From Lysobacteraceae bacterium (lineage in GTDB: Bacteria > Pseudomonadota > Gammaproteobacteria > Xanthomonadales > Rhodanobacteraceae), in assembly GCA_004143945.1 (NCBI GenBank), contig SEHB01000001.1, forward strand, positions 1 through 64,000: DNA of 64,000 nucleotides. Reading direction: 5' to 3'. The translations under genes and the position numbers were made by a program. Within the stretch, counting starts at the first letter, position 1. Every line of letters begins with the position of its first letter. Below the pieces are notes generated by a model that was not told the DNA's origin, ran no database searches, and saw only the letters and a list, made by a program, of their open reading frames with translations. Positions 44,660 to 54,271 of the stretch are shown piece by piece.

Positions 44660-45187
44660 TCAGCCGGCGCGCTGGCTGGCGGGAGGCGGCGGGATGTCGG
44701 CTTTCGGCGAACGGCCGGATCCGATCACCGCGACCGCGCGCAGTTCGACCACGGCTCCCGGTGCGAGCAGCGCGGTGGTGCCGACCGCGGACCACGCCGG
44801 ATAGTGCGAAGGGAAGAACTCGTGGTGGATCGGCGCGAAGCGCGCGAATTCCTCGTTGAACGATTTGGCGTCCGTCGGCGTCGCGTGGAAGCTCGTGAGT
44901 TCGACGACGTCGGCGAGGCTCGCGCCGGCCGCTTCGAGATGCTTGCGCAAGGTCACGAACATGCGCCTGACCTTGTCTTCGTATTCGCCCGGGCCGGCTG
45001 CCGGGATACCGGAGACGATCACGCTGTCGCCGACCTTGATCACGGGCGTGTAGTGCCAGTCGTGGTACGCGGCCTCCATGCCCTTCGGCGACAGGTGCTC
45101 GCGCGATGGCGATCCGGGTTCGGCGGCGAGGGCGGGAGCGCAACAGGCGAGTGACAGCGCGATCGCTGCGCCGAGCGTGGAAGTCAT
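44660..45187 (-). CDS. Exported RidA (YjgF)-family protein lacking the catalytic arginine
   Basis: A 175-residue protein with a signal peptide (AAIALSLACCAPALAAEPG) and a Rid-fold domain (KVGDSVIVSGIPAAG, LRKHLEAAGASLADVVELTSFHA, FFPSHYPAWSAVGTTALLAPGAVVELRAVAV). In active RidA imine deaminases the segment before the last strands reads P-x-R-S; here it is PAWSAVG, with Trp in place of Arg. The protein is therefore probably not a canonical 2-iminoacid deaminase and belongs to the divergent Rid subfamilies. The start is ATG 45187. Confidence 0.8.
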   Translation of the reverse strand: MTSTLGAAIALSLACCAPALAAEPGSPSREHLSPKGMEAAYHDWHYTPVIKVGDSVIVSGIPAAGPGEYEDKVRRMFVTLRKHLEAAGASLADVVELTSFHATPTDAKSFNEEFARFAPIHHEFFPSHYPAWSAVGTTALLAPGAVVELRAVAVIGSGRSPKADIPPPPASQRAG

Positions 45188-45301
45188 GCGGAGGTCCGGA
45201 GGTGACGGGGCCGGCATCCTCGCGCCCGCACCACTGCCTGCTCCGGGCCATTGGTCATGCTGCGGGCCGAAGCGCCGCCGCGGCGCGCCGGGCCGTTGGA
45301 T

Positions 45302-46558
45302 TCAGCGCGACGCAGCCGCGCGCACCGCGTCCGCGCGCGGCGATTCGCGCAGCACCGGCGCGACGGACTCGAAGTCGCCGTCGTTCGACGCGGGTTCGAT
45401 CCCGAGCACGTGCGTGAGCAGGGGGTAGACGTCCACGCCTTCGAACGCGGGCACGACCGCGCCGCGTCGGAATGCAGGACCGCGCGCGACGAACAGCGCG
45501 CGCATCTGCGGGTCCTCGTTGTCGTAACCGTGCTCGCCCGTGGAATAACGTCCGCCGCCTTGGGCGTATGCGCGCGACGTGATCACCCCGCCGCGCGCCG
45601 CGAGGCAGAGCAGCGACGGGACGCGTGGGTGAGTGCCGTAATGGAAGCGGGGCGGAAACGCGTTCTTGCGCCAGCACTGCATGTTCGGATGCGGCGCGAG
45701 CAGCGCGCGTTCGATCGACGCGGCGTGTCCGGGCAGGGGTTCGATCCCCGCGAGCACGCCGTAGTTGACGACGTTCACCTGGTCGAGCGGGATCACCTCG
45801 TCGAGCACGGTGCGCAGGTCCGGGTCCGTGGCCGCCGAGCCGTGGTCGGACACCACGACCAGGTTGGTCGTGCGGGCGAGGCCGCGCTTGCCGAGGCCAT
45901 CGAGCAGGCGCGCGAGCGCGTCGTCGACCACGCGCAGCGCCGCGTCGACCTCCGGCGCATCGGGCCCGTAGCGGTGCCCTGCGTGGTCGACCTGTTCGAA
46001 ATACAGCGTCAGGAAGCGCGGTCGCCGTGCGGGCGGCAGGTCCAGCCATTGCAGGAGCCGGTCGACGCGCGCGGTCGGCGCCATGTCGCCGTCGAACCGC
46101 AACCAGTGCCCTGGGCGCGTCCGCGCGATCTCGACGTCGGAGCCGGGCCAGAACATCGTCGCCGTTCGCACGCCCTGCCGCTCGGCCGTGACCCACAGCG
46201 GCTCGCCGCCCCACCATGCGGGATCGCTCGCGGTCGCGCGCTCCTTGTAGACGAATCGCTTGCCGCTGGCCGGATCCGTCATGCGGTTGTTGACGATGCC
46301 GTGGTGGTCGGGATGCAGCCCGGTGACGAGCGTGTAGTGGGCCGGGAACGTCAGCGTCGGGAACGCGGGCTGCAACCATTCGGCACGCACGCCGTCATGC
46401 GCGAGCCGGGCGAGCGTCGGTGTGTGCCCGCGTTGCAGGTAGTCACTGCGGAAGCCATCGATCGACACGAGGATCAGCGTGTCGGCGGTGCGATCGCGCG
46501 CAGGGTGGGACGCGCAACCTGAAAGCGCCACGAGGCACAGCAGCAACAGCAGGCGCAT
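45302..46558 (-). CDS. Ectonucleotide pyrophosphatase/phosphodiesterase-type lipoprotein
   Basis: A 418-residue lipoprotein (lipobox ALSGC, Cys15) of the alkaline-phosphatase superfamily. Metal and nucleophile residues are in LILVSIDGFRSDYL (D34), PTLTFPAHYTLVTGLHP (nucleophile T70), YFEQVDHAGHRYG and VVVSDHGSA. It closely follows the ENPP/NPP phosphodiesterase pattern. Such enzymes hydrolyse nucleotide or phospholipid phosphodiesters at the cell surface. The substrate is not determinable. Confidence 0.9.
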   Translation of the reverse strand: MRLLLLLCLVALSGCASHPARDRTADTLILVSIDGFRSDYLQRGHTPTLARLAHDGVRAEWLQPAFPTLTFPAHYTLVTGLHPDHHGIVNNRMTDPASGKRFVYKERATASDPAWWGGEPLWVTAERQGVRTATMFWPGSDVEIARTRPGHWLRFDGDMAPTARVDRLLQWLDLPPARRPRFLTLYFEQVDHAGHRYGPDAPEVDAALRVVDDALARLLDGLGKRGLARTTNLVVVSDHGSAATDPDLRTVLDEVIPLDQVNVVNYGVLAGIEPLPGHAASIERALLAPHPNMQCWRKNAFPPRFHYGTHPRVPSLLCLAARGGVITSRAYAQGGGRYSTGEHGYDNEDPQMRALFVARGPAFRRGAVVPAFEGVDVYPLLTHVLGIEPASNDGDFESVAPVLRESPRADAVRAAASR

Positions 46559-46663
46559 GCACGGACTCCGTGTTCGACCGGGAGCCGCGATGATCGCGCA
46601 ATCCGATGACGAAACGCAGTCCGTGCGTGCGGGTGCCGCGGTGGAGTCGACCTGCGATCGCGC

Positions 46664-47257
46664 TCAGGCGCCGCGCACGCGCGCGGGTCCGATGCTGCCT
46701 TCGATGCGCGCGACGGCGGGCAGCGCGACATAGCGTCCGCCCTCGTCGAGGTCGAAGTTGCGGTAGTCCTCGAGCAGGCCGCCATAGAGATGCAGCGTCA
46801 CCGCAGGCCGGCGACCCGAGAGATTGGAGCAGCGGTGCGCGTGGCCCGTCGTGCCTTCAAACGCGCAGGACTGGCCTTCCTCGAGCACGGTGGTGCCGAC
46901 GAAGTGCGGCTGACCGGTGGCAGCGTCGATCTCGTAATCGTCGACGCCGAGGCTGCCCTGCAGGACGAGTTCGATGCCCCAGAGGCCGGCATGGTCATGG
47001 ATCGGCGTGGAATAGCCGGCCGGCCACGCCATTACGAGACCGGTGTAGCGGCCGTCGGATTCGCGTTCGAACAACCAGCGCGTGAACGCATCCGGTTGCC
47101 GGTCGCACAGCGCACGCAATGCGCGACGGTCGCGCGGCGAATACCAGAGGGCATCGTGCAGCCCCGCGTGCACGCGCTGCAGCGAATATCCGGGACTGCC
47201 GATGCACTCGTGCATGTAGTCGCGGACACTGCGCGTGACGTCCAGTTCGATCGGCAT
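46664..47257 (-). CDS. Cysteine-dioxygenase-family cupin protein
   Basis: A 197-residue protein of the CDO/cupin fold. The iron ligands are in STPIHDHAGLWGIELVLQG (H87, H89) and near GHAHRCSN (H141). Members oxidise cysteine or 3-mercaptopropionate to the sulfinic acid. The Tyr and Cys environment is not diagnostic, so the thiol substrate is open. Two adjacent ATG codons (47260 and 47257) are possible starts. The gene is divergent from the flavin oxidoreductase at 47502. Confidence 0.8.
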   Translation of the reverse strand: MPIELDVTRSVRDYMHECIGSPGYSLQRVHAGLHDALWYSPRDRRALRALCDRQPDAFTRWLFERESDGRYTGLVMAWPAGYSTPIHDHAGLWGIELVLQGSLGVDDYEIDAATGQPHFVGTTVLEEGQSCAFEGTTGHAHRCSNLSGRRPAVTLHLYGGLLEDYRNFDLDEGGRYVALPAVARIEGSIGPARVRGA

Positions 47258-47342
47258 CATTGGGCCACCCCGCTGCGTTCCCCCCGCGGCCGGCACTGGA
47301 CCACAATCCTCGTTAAAGTCCCGCTAACGCTGTCTGGCGCAC

Positions 47343-47367
47343 TGCAACCGATCGCAGGATCGGTGCA
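47343..47367. promoter_or_regulatory. Inverted repeat in a divergent promoter region
   Basis: TGCAACCGATC and GATCGGTGCA around a four-base centre (GCAG), between the cupin gene and the flavin oxidoreductase gene. The symmetry is imperfect by one base. It could be an operator shared by the two genes; no regulator gene is adjacent. Confidence 0.3.
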
Positions 47368-47390
47368 AGCAATGCGCTGCATGTCTTTGA

Positions 47391-48560
<1,170 letters not shown>

Positions 48561-48624
48561 CGTACGCGGCCTTCGCAGTTGCCGGACCGCGCTTCCTGCC
48601 GCGCACCGGCGCACGCGCAAGCAG

Positions 48625-48662
48625 CATTCACCACGGGAACACCGAGAACACCGAGAACACTT
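48625..48662. repeat. Half-copy of palindromic repeat, family C
   Basis: GCATTCACCACGGGAACACC then GAGAACACCGAGAACACTT. One arm only, with a GAGAACACC direct duplication. Confidence 0.5.
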
Positions 48663-48773
48663 GGGCATAGCGTCCGCGAGAAGCTCGTCTCCGTGTCGAA
48701 AGCTTCTGCCGTTCGCGCGGCGCAATCCGCCCGCCGGCGCCCCGACATCGCCCGATGCCGCTTCCGGGCCCGG

Positions 48774-50045
48774 TCAGCCGCGGGCGCGCGACTCCGCCCG
48801 CGGGTTCGGCAGGAACCATGCGAAGAGTCCGATCACGGGCAGCCATGCGCAGATGCGGTAGACCGCGGTGATGCCGATCTGGTCGGCGAGCTGGCCGAGC
48901 AGCGCGGCGCCGAGGCCGCCCATGCCGAAAGCGAAACCGAAGAAGAGCCCCGCGATCACGCCGGTGCGACCCGGCACGAGTTCCTGCGCATAAACGATGA
49001 TCGCCGAGAACGCCGATGCGAGCACGAGGCCGATCACGATCGTGAGCATCGTGGTCCAGAACAGGTTCGCATGCGGCAGCATCAGCGTGAATGGCAGCAC
49101 GCCGAGGATCGAACCCCAGATCACGTACCTGCGGCCGATGCGGTCGCCGATCGGGCCGCCCGCGAGCGTGCCCGCGGCGACTGCGCCGAGGAACACGAAC
49201 AGGTGCAGCTGCGCCGACTGCGCACTGATCGCGAACGTGTGCATCAGGTAGAACGTGTAGTAGCTCGAGAGACTCGCGAGGTAGAAGTACTTCGAGAAGA
49301 TCAGCAGCCCGAGCAGCGCCATCGCGACCACGACGGTGCGGCGCGGGAGCCGCGCGTGTCGTGCGGCCGCATGCGCGGCGCGCTGGGCCGGCACCTGGCT
49401 GCGGTACCAGGCACCGATCCGCGTGAGCAGCACGATCGCGACCAGGGCCGCGAGCGCGAACCATGCGACGCTGCGCTGGCCGCGCGGCATCACGATGAAC
49501 GCGGCCAGCAGCGGACCGATCGCCGAGCCGATGTTGCCGCCGACCTGGAACACCGATTGCGCGAGGCCGTGGCGGCCACCCGAGGCCATGCGCGCGACGC
49601 GCGAGGATTCGGGGTGGAAGACCGACGAGCCCGTGCCGATCAGTGCGGCCGCGACGAGCAGCATCGGAAACGTATCCGCGCGCGACAGCAGCAGCAGGCC
49701 GCACAGCGTGCTGCCCATGCCGAGCGCGAGCGACCACGGCAGCGGGTGGCGATCGGTGTAGATACCGACGAACGGCTGCAGCAACGAGGCGCTGAGCTGG
49801 AACGTCAGCGTGATCAGGCCGATCTGGCCGAAGTCGAGCGCGAACGATTGCTTGAGCAACGGGTAGATCGCGGGCAGCAGCGACTGGATCATGTCGTTGA
49901 GCAGGTGGCAGGTGCTCAGCATCAACAGGATCGGCAGCGCGGTCGCGGCCGCGTCGGGCATCGGCGGGGCGGCGGCGGCCTGCGGCGATACCGGCGCGTC
50001 GGCGGTGGCAGGGGGGCTCACGGGGTTGGACACGCGGTCATCCAT
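48774..50045 (-). CDS. MFS transporter related to the Fsr (fosmidomycin resistance) family
   Basis: A 423-residue protein with a roughly 35-residue Pro/Ala-rich cytoplasmic N-terminus and twelve transmembrane segments. The Fsr-type first loop is visible (LSTCHLLNDMIQSLLPAIYPLLK, GSSVFHPESSRVARMASGG), and later GPIGDRIGRRYVIWGS. Fsr-family proteins are proton-driven exporters; the substrate is unknown. It starts at ATG 50045, ten bases from the first possible start of the divergent TerB-like gene, so their promoters overlap the coding ends. Confidence 0.85.
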   Translation of the reverse strand: MDDRVSNPVSPPATADAPVSPQAAAAPPMPDAAATALPILLMLSTCHLLNDMIQSLLPAIYPLLKQSFALDFGQIGLITLTFQLSASLLQPFVGIYTDRHPLPWSLALGMGSTLCGLLLLSRADTFPMLLVAAALIGTGSSVFHPESSRVARMASGGRHGLAQSVFQVGGNIGSAIGPLLAAFIVMPRGQRSVAWFALAALVAIVLLTRIGAWYRSQVPAQRAAHAAARHARLPRRTVVVAMALLGLLIFSKYFYLASLSSYYTFYLMHTFAISAQSAQLHLFVFLGAVAAGTLAGGPIGDRIGRRYVIWGSILGVLPFTLMLPHANLFWTTMLTIVIGLVLASAFSAIIVYAQELVPGRTGVIAGLFFGFAFGMGGLGAALLGQLADQIGITAVYRICAWLPVIGLFAWFLPNPRAESRARG

Positions 50046-50087
50046 CCCGACATTATGCGGCCATCCCCACGCGACGGAATCCTGCGC

Positions 50088-51035
50088 ATGACCGATTCGA
50101 CCCTGACCGACCAGGAGCGCCAATCCATCCTGACCGTCTGCATGATGGCCGCGTTCGCCGACGGCAGCCATGACCGCGAGCGCGAGGAAATCCGGCGCAT
50201 CGCGGAAGGGTTCGCGAACGACTCGGGCCTCGACCTCGCGCGCATGTACCAGGACGTGCTGCTGCATCGGGTCAGCGTGGCGGACGCGGTGGGCGGATTG
50301 CAGTCGCAAGCGGCGCGGCAGCTCGCCTACGAGATGGCGGTCTGCGTCTGCGATGCCGATGGCGTGCAGTCGGCCGAGGAGCGCGCATTCATCGCCGACC
50401 TCGGCACCACGCTCGGCCTCGATGCTGGTACGCGCACATCGTTCAGCGATCGCGCGGAGGCGATCGCCGCCGCGCCTGCGACCGGCGCCGGCGCCCCGGT
50501 CGCCGCGACGTCATCGCTGGACCAGGCCGCGATCGACAAGATGATCCTCGACGCCTCGATCCTCAACGGCGCGCTCGAACTGCTGCCGGAGTCGCTGTCG
50601 ACGATGGCGATCATTCCGCTGCAGATGCGCCTCGTGTACCGCATCGGAAAATCGCACGGTTACGAACTCGACCAGGGCCACCTCAAGGATTTCCTCGCAA
50701 CCGCGGGCGTCGGCCTCACCTCGCAATACCTCGAGCAGGCCGGGCGCAAGCTGCTCGGCGGGCTGCTCGGCGCGATCGGCGGCGGCCTGCTGCGTGGCAT
50801 CGGCCGCCAGGCCGTCAGCTCGGGCATGAGTTTCGCGAGCACCTGGGCGCTCGGTCACGTCGCGCAACGCTACTACGCCGGGGGTCGCACGTTCACGACG
50901 CAGATGCTGCGCGACGGGTTCCAGCAGGCCCTCGGGCAGGCGAAGGACATGCAGGCGCGCTACCTGCCGCAGATGCAGGAACAGGCGCGCAACCTGAGTC
51001 CGTCACGCGTGCTGGAGCTGGTGCGGGGCGGCTGA
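50088..51035 (+). CDS. TerB-like domain joined to a YcjF/DUF697-like domain
   Basis: A 315-residue protein. Residues 1 to about 115 resemble TerB/DjlA-type helical domains, with the acidic metal-type turns AAFADGSHDREREEIRRIAE and VCDADGVQSAEERAFIADL. The second half (LPLQMRLVYRIG-like: IIPLQMRLVYRIGKSHGYEL, then LGGLLGAIGGGLLRGIG) matches the DUF697/YcjF membrane-interacting domain. TerB domains belong to tellurite/stress systems, and YcjF-like domains associate with membranes. An alternative start is ATG 50055. Its 3' end overlaps the convergent beta-helix gene by 33 bp. Confidence 0.75.
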   Translation: MTDSTLTDQERQSILTVCMMAAFADGSHDREREEIRRIAEGFANDSGLDLARMYQDVLLHRVSVADAVGGLQSQAARQLAYEMAVCVCDADGVQSAEERAFIADLGTTLGLDAGTRTSFSDRAEAIAAAPATGAGAPVAATSSLDQAAIDKMILDASILNGALELLPESLSTMAIIPLQMRLVYRIGKSHGYELDQGHLKDFLATAGVGLTSQYLEQAGRKLLGGLLGAIGGGLLRGIGRQAVSSGMSFASTWALGHVAQRYYAGGRTFTTQMLRDGFQQALGQAKDMQARYLPQMQEQARNLSPSRVLELVRGG

Positions 51036-52544
51036 CGCCGGCTCCATCCATCGCGGCAGGGCATCGCCGTCGCGGCGGGGACCGGGTCTGTCCGCGGCGC
51101 GCGCTTCGCGGTCGAAGCCGTCGTCGAATATGCGGTCCGGCCCACCGAGTTCGAACGCGCCGATGTCGGTGCCCGCGCCGAGCGTGCGCTCGTACTGCAC
51201 GCAGCCCGAATCCGAGCACGCGTACTGGCGCGCGTCGGTCCAGAGGCTGCGCGGGTTGTCGCCCGCATCGATCGCGGGGCTGCCGGGCAGCAATGCATGC
51301 GTCCAGACCTGGCCACCGTTGTCCTGCAGCGGGCCGAGCATCGGGTCGGACGACAGCGTGTCCGGCGGCAACGGCCGGGTCGACGCACGCACGAGGTTGT
51401 GCCCGCCGTCGACGACGGCACCGGGATGCCCGCCGACATCCGATTCGACGAGTCCGTCTCCCGACGTGTTGCCCGCGACGATCGTGCTGCGCATCGTCGC
51501 GCTGCCGCCGGCGAGGTAGACGCCCGCGCCGAAGTCGAAGACCGCCCGGTTCGCGGTCACGGTGCTGTTGTCGAATCGCACATCGAACCAGCTGAACACG
51601 CCGCCGCCCGCACCGAGCGCCTCGTTGCCCGAGATCGTGACGTTCGTGAAGCTCGAGTTGTAGAACGAGGCGTCGCCGACGTAGGCGCCGCCACCGCTGA
51701 TCGCGCGGTTGTCCGTCAGCGTGCATTCGTCGAGGCGCACGCCTTCGCGCCCGTGCAGTCCACCGCCACGCGCGTGGTGGGTGCCGTCTCCGGACGCGGT
51801 GTTGCCGCTGACCGTGCAGCCATGCGCGCCGATCACGTAGCGTGCGTGCACGCCCCCGCCATCGGCATCCGCGCTGGCGGCCGTTGCGCGGTTGCCGCTG
51901 ACGATGCTGTCTGAAAGGAACACGACGCCGTCCGCCTGGATCGCGCCGCCGCGCGCCGGCGTCGTGCCCGAGGTCGAGACTTCGCAGTCGGACACTTCCG
52001 AGCCAGCCAGGACGACGTCGCCGAAGGAACGCACGCAGCCGCCGCCGGCCGCGTCGTGGACGCGTCCACGGCGCACCTCGAGGTAGGAAAGCCGCAAGCG
52101 GCCAGCTGCATGCTGGAATGCGCGCCCCGCGAGGTTCGCATCGATCGTCGTGTGCGTGTACCGGTTGCCATTGATCGCGACGTAGGCGACCACGCCGTTC
52201 GACTGCAGCTCGCCCGAGGTCAGCGTGATCGTGCTGCACGTGAGCTGGCCGAGATCGACGGTGTCGCCGTCACCCGAAGCGAGATAGGCCTCGCGCAGGC
52301 TGCCGCTGCCGCTGTCGTTGCAGTTCTGCACCGTCCGCACCACGCCGCCGAGGCGCGGGGAACGCAGGTCGGCCATGCGGCCCGTCTGGTACGCGATCGC
52401 GCGCGGGGTCGCGTCCACGCTGCCCGCGAGCGGGACTTCCGCTGCGCCGATGGTGCCGCCCGTCGCGAGTGCGGCGAGGATCGCGCCGGCCAGCAGGGCG
52501 TGTCGGGAAATCGAAACAGGGGGCGCGTGTCGGCTGCGGCGCAT
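51003..52544 (-). CDS. Secreted beta-helix protein with internal DDGFD tag and apparent stop-loss extension
   Basis: A 513-residue protein with a signal peptide (RHALLAGAILAALATGGTIG). The mature part is a polymorphic-outer-membrane-protein-like right-handed beta-helix (NCNDSGSGSLREAYL, GGAIQADGVVFLSDSIVSGN, ECTLTDNRAISGGGAYVG, SPAIDAGDNPRSLWTDARQY, TDIGAFELGG). The tag GPDRIFDDGFD is followed by 35 Arg/Pro/Ala-rich residues that read through into the end of the convergent TerB-like gene. In the other tagged proteins the stop follows the tag closely, so the original stop was probably lost here. The start is ATG 52544. Confidence 0.75.
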   Translation of the reverse strand: MRRSRHAPPVSISRHALLAGAILAALATGGTIGAAEVPLAGSVDATPRAIAYQTGRMADLRSPRLGGVVRTVQNCNDSGSGSLREAYLASGDGDTVDLGQLTCSTITLTSGELQSNGVVAYVAINGNRYTHTTIDANLAGRAFQHAAGRLRLSYLEVRRGRVHDAAGGGCVRSFGDVVLAGSEVSDCEVSTSGTTPARGGAIQADGVVFLSDSIVSGNRATAASADADGGGVHARYVIGAHGCTVSGNTASGDGTHHARGGGLHGREGVRLDECTLTDNRAISGGGAYVGDASFYNSSFTNVTISGNEALGAGGGVFSWFDVRFDNSTVTANRAVFDFGAGVYLAGGSATMRSTIVAGNTSGDGLVESDVGGHPGAVVDGGHNLVRASTRPLPPDTLSSDPMLGPLQDNGGQVWTHALLPGSPAIDAGDNPRSLWTDARQYACSDSGCVQYERTLGAGTDIGAFELGGPDRIFDDGFDREARAADRPGPRRDGDALPRWMEPASAAPHQLQHA

Positions 52545-52639
52545 CGGCGGGGTCCATGCAGGAAGTTCCCTCGCACAACGCCGTTGCGCCGCGAACTCCG
52601 ACATGCGCGGGCGTCCGGTCCACTGGCCGCCGGTCCGCG

Positions 52640-53971
52640 CTACGGGTCGAAGCCGTCCGTGAAGATCGCGTCGCCCGCGCGTTCGAGCGCCCCGATGTCG
52701 AGCACGCCGCTGGCCGGGCGCGCCATCGCGTTTCCGGGCGGCACCTGCAGGCGTCGCGGCTGGTACAGCGGAGGAAAGGTCGTGGCGGGTACCGCGTAGC
52801 CGGGGATCGGCTGCGGTGCGGGGTTCGCGGCGTCGACGAGGTCGCCTGCCGGCGTCGGCACGAGGTCGAGCTGCGCGACGTTCGCGAAGCCCGGCGCAGT
52901 GCCCTGCAGCGTCCCGATCCATTCCGGCGGCACGAAGGTCGCGCCATCCGGAATCCAGTTGTTGCTGCCACCGACGCGGCGGCCATTCGTCCACACGGCT
53001 TCGGCCGTGCGCTCGACGCGAAGGGTTCCGCCTGCGCTCGCATGCAGCACATTGTTGTGCGCCTCGACCGCCTGGATGCCATCGAAGATGCGGAACACGG
53101 TCGCGTCCTCGCCCGAGGTGACGAGGATCGTGTTGTTCGCGAAGCGCACGCGGCCGCGGCTCTGGCCGGAGCCGTCGCCGCCGACGCGGATCACCGCGCC
53201 GAAATCCGGGTTGCTGTGCACGATCACGTTGCCGACCACGTCCTGGTCCTCGCGCACGAGGTCGACCGACCAGCCCGGTTGCTGGGTCGCCTCGTCCGGC
53301 CCGATCAGCTCCAGCTCGTGGTAGGCCGCGCCTTCGAACCAGTTGTAGTGGATCTCGCTGCGTTCGTGGCGGCTCTTCAGCAGGTTGCCGCCGTTGCCGT
53401 CGTGCACGTAGCAGAAGCGCATGCGGAACACCGATCCCGGATGCGCGATCTCATCGCTCTGGATGTAGAGCGGATGCTGCGAGGTGCCATTGCCCGCGTC
53501 GTGGATCTCGCTGTACTCGAGGGTGAACGAGCCCGAGTACTGATCGGTGCCGAGAATGCCGTGCGCAGGGCAGGCGTGGATCTCCGAATCGCGCACGGTC
53601 ACGTCGTGCGCGCCCTGCAGGATGCAGCGCGAGCTGCCGCCGGTGACTTCGAACCCTTCGAACACGACGTGGTCGGACTGACGGAATTCGACCGTGTTGG
53701 TGCCGCCCTGGATGTGCGGGCGCTGGCCCGCGATGCGGATGCCGCGGAACACGACGGGGTTGCCCGCGCTGCCGCCGTCGTCCTCGCCGATCACGACGTT
53801 GCCGGGGTAGGTCGCGTTGCCGTCGACCTCGACGATGTCGCCGGGTCCGAGATCGACCGCGGCGAGCAGGGCGCCTGGCGTCGTGTACGGGCGCGACGGA
53901 CCGACGCGGTAGGTCGCGGCATGCGCGGGCAGGCTGGCCGCTGCAAGGATCAGCACGATGGTTCGCGACAT
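52640..53971 (-). CDS. Secreted right-handed beta-helix protein with FTDGFD tag
   Basis: A 443-residue protein with a signal peptide (SRTIVLILAAASLPAHAAT) followed by a pectate-lyase/chondroitinase-like beta-helix: ALLAAVDLGPGDIVEVDGN, VVFRGIRIAGQRPHIQGG, DHVVFEGFEVTGGSSRC, VRDSEIHACPAHGILG and RVRFANNTILVTSG. No catalytic residues can be assigned. It ends DIGALERAGDAIFTDGFDP, with the tag two residues before the stop in typical fashion. ATG 53971 has a GGGAGA site. It may be transcribed together with the beta-helix gene at 51003. Confidence 0.8.
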   Translation of the reverse strand: MSRTIVLILAAASLPAHAATYRVGPSRPYTTPGALLAAVDLGPGDIVEVDGNATYPGNVVIGEDDGGSAGNPVVFRGIRIAGQRPHIQGGTNTVEFRQSDHVVFEGFEVTGGSSRCILQGAHDVTVRDSEIHACPAHGILGTDQYSGSFTLEYSEIHDAGNGTSQHPLYIQSDEIAHPGSVFRMRFCYVHDGNGGNLLKSRHERSEIHYNWFEGAAYHELELIGPDEATQQPGWSVDLVREDQDVVGNVIVHSNPDFGAVIRVGGDGSGQSRGRVRFANNTILVTSGEDATVFRIFDGIQAVEAHNNVLHASAGGTLRVERTAEAVWTNGRRVGGSNNWIPDGATFVPPEWIGTLQGTAPGFANVAQLDLVPTPAGDLVDAANPAPQPIPGYAVPATTFPPLYQPRRLQVPPGNAMARPASGVLDIGALERAGDAIFTDGFDP

Positions 53972-54149
53972 GGTGTCTCCCTCGTCGATGGACGCGCACT
54001 GTGCCGCGACCGCTGCCGCAAAACCGCCGACGCCGCCGCAGTTCGAGGCCGCGGCCATTTGTACACAATGCACGGCGGCTGCCGGTAGCGGGGTGCAAAC
54101 ACCGTACGGCGGCTATACGAACACTCGGACACACGAGTGTCGCGGTGCG

Positions 54150-54215
54150 TGTGGGAGGGACGTCAGTCCCGAGCCCTGTGCGCGAGAAGCTCGGGGCTGA
54201 AGCCCCTCCCACAAG
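54150..54215. repeat. REP pair, family A
   Basis: TGTGGGAGGGACGTCAGTCC and, inverted, CTCGGGGCTGAAGCCCCTCC then CACAAG. It sits in the 300-bp gap between parE and the beta-helix gene, which otherwise shows no gene. Confidence 0.85.
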
Positions 54216-54271
54216 AGCGGTGCCGCTCCAGGTTTCCGCGCAGGCCGAGCATCGGAAGCGAGCGCGCGCAG

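Noticed and set aside
53972-54149. ATTTGTACACAAT-like near palindrome (around 54056-54068) as an operator
   Set aside because: It is short, single-copy and has no regulator or conserved partner nearby.
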